64,000 nucleotides of DNA, taken from the NCBI RefSeq assembly GCF_009765355.1, contig NZ_VTHK01000026.1, positions 79,879 to 143,878 on the forward strand. Reading direction: 5' to 3'. Of this stretch, positions 60,789-64,000 are shown in pieces (positions within the stretch are counted from its first letter, which is position 1; each line of letters starts with the position of its first letter). A program made the translations under genes and the position numbers. The DNA comes from Amycolatopsis anabasis. Its GTDB lineage: Bacteria; Actinomycetota; Actinomycetes; Mycobacteriales; Pseudonocardiaceae. The notes beneath the pieces are model-generated. The model saw nothing but the letters and a program-made list of their open reading frames with translations, was not told where the DNA came from and did no database searches.

Positions 60789-61007
60789 ACCCGGCGCTGG
60801 TGGTGTCCCAGGGGCAGTGGCCTGTCCGGCGACCTGGGCTGATCGGCGACAGGCTGCGAAGAAACCCAGGCCTTCGCCGTCGATGATCACAATGGGGTTT
60901 TCTCAGTAGGGCTTCCGGGGTGGTGCTCGGAAGCCCCCAATGCCGCATTGGTGTCCTCGAGGTATCGGCGCAGCAGCACCCTGTATCCCACGAGCGTCCC
61001 GCGCTGG

Positions 61008-61823
61008 TCAGGCGAGGGCGACGAGTTCGATTCGGTCGTCGGCGGGCAGACCCGGTTCGGCGAACACGGTGAACCGGGTGCCGCCGAAGTCCATCTCGCA
61101 GCCGAGCGTGCTGAGGAAGGCGGTGTCGGCCGCGTCCCGCCCGGTGGCGATGCGGGTCATGCTCGGGCGGGGCGCGAGACCGGTCGCGTCGAACAGCCAC
61201 CAGTGCCCGTCGATCGCGGCTTCGAAGACCGCGTGGAAGTCCATCGGGGACAGTCCCGGCGCGTAGACCGCGACGAACCGCGCGGGAATGTCGAGCGCGC
61301 GGCAGAACGCGACGCACAGGTGCGCGAAGTCGCGGCACACGCCTTCACCGGCGAGCAAGGTGTTGACCGCGTCGTCGGTCGGGCGGCTGGCGCCGGGCAG
61401 GTACTCCACCCGCTCGCCGACCCAGGACACGATCGCCTCGACCCGCGCCCGCGCGTCCGGCAGCCCGCCGAACTCCCGGTTCGCGAAACCGCCCAGGCGA
61501 TCGGACGGGCAGTACCGGCTGGGCCGCGTGTAGGTGACCAGATCGGCCTCGCCGAGCGGCTCCGGCGCGACGGCGGGGTAGCTGCGCTCGGCCCGGTAGC
61601 CGATGGTCAGCTCGCCCCGGCCGAGGTCCAGGACGTGCACCCGGGTGCCGTGCGGGAAATCCACCAGCCGCGCGGGGTTCCCGGCCTCGGCCGCGGGCCC
61701 CTCGACCCGGAGCTCCTCCCGATCCGTTCCGGCGCCACCGGCCACCGCGACGGAGACCGCCAGGCCACCCGGCGCGGTGACGGTCAGGGAAAGTTCGACG
61801 TCGATCACACAGCGCGCAGTCAC
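61008..61823 (-). CDS. Transglutaminase-like cysteine protease-fold protein
   Basis: 271 residues. The catalytic triad of the transglutaminase core is visible: Cys in GEGVCRDFAHL (near 161), His in MDFHAVFEA and Asp in WWLFDATG. N-terminal beta domain precedes it. Such cytoplasmic bacterial proteins are usually of unknown substrate and may be amidases or proteases. GTG/ATG start at 61823. Operon with the transketolase genes (15-bp gap). Confidence 0.87.
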   Translation of the reverse strand: MTARCVIDVELSLTVTAPGGLAVSVAVAGGAGTDREELRVEGPAAEAGNPARLVDFPHGTRVHVLDLGRGELTIGYRAERSYPAVAPEPLGEADLVTYTRPSRYCPSDRLGGFANREFGGLPDARARVEAIVSWVGERVEYLPGASRPTDDAVNTLLAGEGVCRDFAHLCVAFCRALDIPARFVAVYAPGLSPMDFHAVFEAAIDGHWWLFDATGLAPRPSMTRIATGRDAADTAFLSTLGCEMDFGGTRFTVFAEPGLPADDRIELVALA

Positions 61824-61837
61824 CCGGCCATGGTCCC

Positions 61838-62734
61838 CTACTCCCCGACGAACTCCTTGACGGCCATCGCGATCCCGGATTCGTCCAGGCCGTGCGCGAT
61901 GTCGTGGTCGGACATCTCGCCGTACAACCGGACCTCGGACTCGCGCCGGACGCCGAGGCCGAGCAGCCGATGCGGCCGGTCACGCAGCGCGTCGGCGACG
62001 CAATGCGCCGAGGTGCCCGCCAGGTACGGCTCGACCAGCACGACGGCGGCGTTTCCGGTGGCGTCCACGGCGGCGCGCAGCCCGCGCGCGTCGAACGGGC
62101 GCACGGTCGACGCGTAGAGCACGGTCACGTCGAGGGCCTCGGTCGCGGCCAGGACCCGGTCCAGCATCGGGCCCACCGCGAGCACCACGCCCCGGCCGCC
62201 CTGGCGGAAGGTCTGGAAGCCCACGCCCAGATGTGGCCGCGCGTTGGCCTGGGCGGACAGGCGCAGGTACACGCGATCGTCCCCGGGCAACGACTCGAGC
62301 AGCAACCGGCTCGCCTCCTCGGGGTGTCCGGGAACGTGCACGGTCCAGCCGGGGAACGTGTCGATCAAGGCCACGTCGGCGGGCGACTGGTGGGTGCGGC
62401 CTTCGGCCGCCATGTCGTAGGACGCGCCGGACGACACGAGCACCGCTCCGACGCCCTGATGCCCGAGGTCCAGCTTGACCTGCTCGTAGGGGCGTTCGAC
62501 GAGGAACGGCGGGAACGTGTGCACCACCGGCCGCATCCCGGTCAGCGCCAACCCGCCCGCGATCCCCAGCAGCAGTTGCTCGCGGCACCCCACGTTGATC
62601 ACCCGCGACGGGTGCCGGACCCGCGCGTCGTCGAGCTGCGCGGCCGAGATGTCGGCCAGCACCACGGCGAGCCGCGGGTCGACGTCCAGTGCTTTGTCGA
62701 TTGTGGACAGAAACGTCTGCCGCATGTCGGGCAT
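61838..62734 (-). CDS. Transketolase C-terminal subunit (split)
   Basis: 298 residues, pyrimidine-binding and C-terminal domains. RVINVGCREQLLLGIAGGLALTG has the conserved Glu that contacts the ThDP pyrimidine; VHTFPPFLVERPYEQVKLDL and RTHQSPADVALIDTFPG are normal. Needs the N-terminal subunit encoded upstream (4-bp gap). Split transketolases are known from archaea and some Actinobacteria. Together they move a two-carbon unit in the pentose phosphate pathway or in a secondary pathway. Confidence 0.88.
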   Translation of the reverse strand: MPDMRQTFLSTIDKALDVDPRLAVVLADISAAQLDDARVRHPSRVINVGCREQLLLGIAGGLALTGMRPVVHTFPPFLVERPYEQVKLDLGHQGVGAVLVSSGASYDMAAEGRTHQSPADVALIDTFPGWTVHVPGHPEEASRLLLESLPGDDRVYLRLSAQANARPHLGVGFQTFRQGGRGVVLAVGPMLDRVLAATEALDVTVLYASTVRPFDARGLRAAVDATGNAAVVLVEPYLAGTSAHCVADALRDRPHRLLGLGVRRESEVRLYGEMSDHDIAHGLDESGIAMAVKEFVGE

Positions 62735-62738
62735 GGTG

Positions 62739-63431
62739 CTATTCCTTAGGTTCGACCACGGCGACCACGCACAGCGGGCGCCCGGGATGCGGTTCGGTGA
62801 ACGCCGAGAACAGGGCTTCGTGATCGCGGCCGTCGACCGTGCGCGTCTCCCACCGCTCGACCTCGAACCGCCGCGCGATCCCGCCCGGCCAGCCGTGCGT
62901 CGACGACGAGTTGTCGATCACCACCGCGGTGAGCTGGTCGAGGTCCGCCCGCGCGGCGACCGCGATCGCCTCGTGGTTGGAGCCCTCGTCGAGTTCGGCG
63001 TCCCCGAGCAGCACGACCACCCGCGGCTTGCGCAGCCGTTGCGCGCGCAGGCCGAGAACGGTCCCCACGCCCAGTGCCAGCCCGTGCCCGAGGGAACCGC
63101 TGCCGATCTCCACTCCCGGCACCCGCACCCGATCGGGGTGGTGGCCGAGCCGGGAGTTCACCGAGGACCAGCCGGCGAGCTCGTGCTCGCCGAGGAACCC
63201 CTTCGCGGTCAGCACCGCGTAGTAGGCCATCGGCCCGTGCCCCTTCGACAGCAGGAACCGATCCCGGCGCGGATGGCTCACGTTCCTCGGTGAGATGTTC
63301 AGCACGCGGTCGTAGAGCACCCACAGCACGTCCATTGTGGACGTGGCGGCAACGGAGTGCTTCTCGTCGCCGGTCATCCGCGCGACCAGCCGCGGCAGGT
63401 CGGAGAAGCCCAGCTCTGTGGTGGTAGCCAT
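62739..63431 (-). CDS. Transketolase N-terminal subunit (split)
   Basis: 230 residues, ThDP-pyrophosphate domain. HPRRDRFLLSKGHGPMAYYAVL and the metal/ThDP motif GDAELDEGSNHEA...VVIDNSSS are complete. ATG 63431 is used; 15 bp upstream lies another in-frame start. The gene is divergent from soxR across a SoxR-box-like palindrome, so redox control of the pair is possible. Confidence 0.88.
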   Translation of the reverse strand: MATTTELGFSDLPRLVARMTGDEKHSVAATSTMDVLWVLYDRVLNISPRNVSHPRRDRFLLSKGHGPMAYYAVLTAKGFLGEHELAGWSSVNSRLGHHPDRVRVPGVEIGSGSLGHGLALGVGTVLGLRAQRLRKPRVVVLLGDAELDEGSNHEAIAVAARADLDQLTAVVIDNSSSTHGWPGGIARRFEVERWETRTVDGRDHEALFSAFTEPHPGRPLCVVAVVEPKE

Positions 63432-63446
63432 GTCACCACGGTGCAA

Positions 63447-63464
63447 CCTCGACTTAAGTCGAAG
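63447..63464 (+). promoter_or_regulatory. SoxR-box-like operator
   Basis: CCTCGACTTAAGTCGAAG has a perfect 12-bp palindromic core CGACTTAAGTCG and the overall layout of the E. coli soxS box (CCTCAAGTTAACTTGAGG). It sits between divergent soxR and the transketolase operon, 15 bp before one start and 19 bp before the other. On the plus strand TAATCT (63472-63477) lies 6 bp before the soxR GTG and could make soxR leaderless. Confidence 0.65.
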
Positions 63465-63483
63465 TCAAGGCTAATCTGGCGGC

Positions 63484-63945
63484 GTGACCAAGCTTGCCGA
63501 CCATCTCAGCATCGGACAGGTCTCCGAACGCAGCGGCGTCCCGCACACCGCACTGCGCTTCTACGAGGAGCGCGGGCTGATCAGCTCGGAGCGGTCCGCG
63601 GGGAACCAGCGCCGCTACTCGCGCTCGGTGCTCCGCCGGATCGCGTTCATCCGCGCCGCCCAGCGAGTGGGGCTGAGCCTCGAGGAGATCAACGAGGCGC
63701 TGTCCACCCTGCCGCACGACCACGCGCCGACCAAGGCCGACTGGGCCCGGCTTTCCCGCCACTGGCAGGACGAGCTGGACGCCCGGATCGACGCGCTGCA
63801 ACGGCTCCGCGACCGGCTCACCGGTTGTGTGGGCTGCGGTTGTCTCTCCCTTCGTCAGTGCGGCTTGTACAACCACGACGACCAGATGGCCCGGTTCGGC
63901 CCGGGTTCACGGTTGCTGAAACCCGCCTCGGAGGGCGGCATCTAG
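63484..63945 (+). CDS. soxR: SoxR-family MerR regulator with [2Fe-2S] Cys cluster
   Basis: 153 residues. MerR HTH (LSIGQVSERSGVPHTALRFYEERGLI) and dimer helix, then CVGCGCLSLRQC, the CX2CXCX5C [2Fe-2S] ligand set of SoxR. In actinomycetes SoxR responds to redox-active compounds, including own antibiotics, rather than superoxide as such. GTG 63484. Confidence 0.92.
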   Translation: MTKLADHLSIGQVSERSGVPHTALRFYEERGLISSERSAGNQRRYSRSVLRRIAFIRAAQRVGLSLEEINEALSTLPHDHAPTKADWARLSRHWQDELDARIDALQRLRDRLTGCVGCGCLSLRQCGLYNHDDQMARFGPGSRLLKPASEGGI

Positions 63946-63983
63946 ATGACTGATTCCGTGAAGGTCGTGTGAAGGGAGCTGCT

Positions 63984-64000
63984 GTGCGGGCGTGGGAGGA
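63984..64000 (+). CDS. Start of an unidentified CDS, cut by the window edge
   Basis: GTG 63984 follows GAAGGGAG with 5-bp spacing. Only six codons (VRAWEE) are inside, insufficient for a family. On the same strand and 38 bp after soxR. Confidence 0.4.

Noticed and set aside
60789..61007. Possible short gene or transposase remnant between the acyl-CoA dehydrogenase and transglutaminase genes
   Set aside because: Frames here are short, overlap the palindrome and have no ribosome site or recognisable domain; no terminal inverted repeats or target duplications.

Overview
The window is high-GC chromosomal DNA of an actinomycete, most likely a Pseudonocardiaceae member close to Amycolatopsis. Reasons: GTG/TTG starts and 4-bp stop/start overlaps are common; the Actinobacteria-specific his/trp/lgt set is present with a HisA of the PriA type and no trpF; there is an XRE/DUF397 pair, a DUF222-HNH (13E12-type) gene behind a perfect actinobacterial SOS box, an ALF-repeat secreted protein, and GC-rich palindromic intergenic repeats. 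The genus is inference. I saw no rRNA, tRNA, CRISPR, integrase or transposase.

Layout. 1-2922: 5' two thirds of gltB (minus strand, running off the left edge). 3.2-6.0 kb: BtuFCD/FecBCD-type uptake operon. 5.9-9.5 kb: ABC exporter plus two-component system (minus). 9.7-10.9 kb: SOS-box DUF222-HNH gene with a damaged HNH motif. 11.3-12.8 kb: ArsR-SRPBCC-DHFR-like operon. 13.0-14.9 kb: SDR plus DapB-like reductase behind a KstR-like box. 14.8-15.9 kb: lgt. 15.9-21.4 kb: a catabolic cluster with the two halves of a FluG-like protein (amidohydrolase-2 and glutamine-synthetase-like), an M20 amidohydrolase and an APC permease. 21.4-23.0 kb: Tat-exported amidase, a fragment of a second copy, 22-bp tandem repeats and a Uma2 gene. 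23.1-30.5 kb: trpA-trpB-trpC, Trp-associated membrane protein, trpE, a divergent TetR, hisI, a small membrane protein, hisF. 30.6-37.8 kb: a six-gene minus-strand operon (small ORF, CorA-like protein without membrane segments, MgtA, MgtC, double-domain ABC permease, ATPase) with a structured leader and a divergent SmtB-type ArsR gene. 38.5-49.5 kb: secreted proteins, namely an ALF-repeat polymorphic-toxin candidate with a neighbouring candidate immunity gene, a trypsin-like protein lacking the triad His, a GH172 (DUF2961) protein with FG-GAP repeats, and a lipoprotein. 49.5-56.8 kb: XRE/DUF397 pair, TetR, DMT transporter, ABC exporter, F420-dependent PPOX protein, HxlR/RidA, MFS. 56.8-59.3 kb: priA (hisA), hisH, MFS. 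59.5-60.7 kb: glutaryl-CoA dehydrogenase-like gene. 61.0-64.0 kb: transglutaminase-like protein, split transketolase, and divergent soxR with a SoxR box.

How it fits together. The actinobacterial hisH-hisA / hisF-hisI / trpE-trpCBA / lgt / gltB order is still recognisable, but accessory blocks separate its parts. The most unusual block is the 30.6-38.4 kb putative metal operon: an SBP-less ABC transporter is co-transcribed with Mg2+ genes, behind three consecutive leader hairpins and opposite a predicted alpha5-site metal sensor. Second is the ALF-repeat toxin candidate with its neighbour. Predicted regulatory sites (SOS, KstR-like, SoxR, two ArsR, one TetR, one HxlR) tie several blocks to stress or catabolic control.
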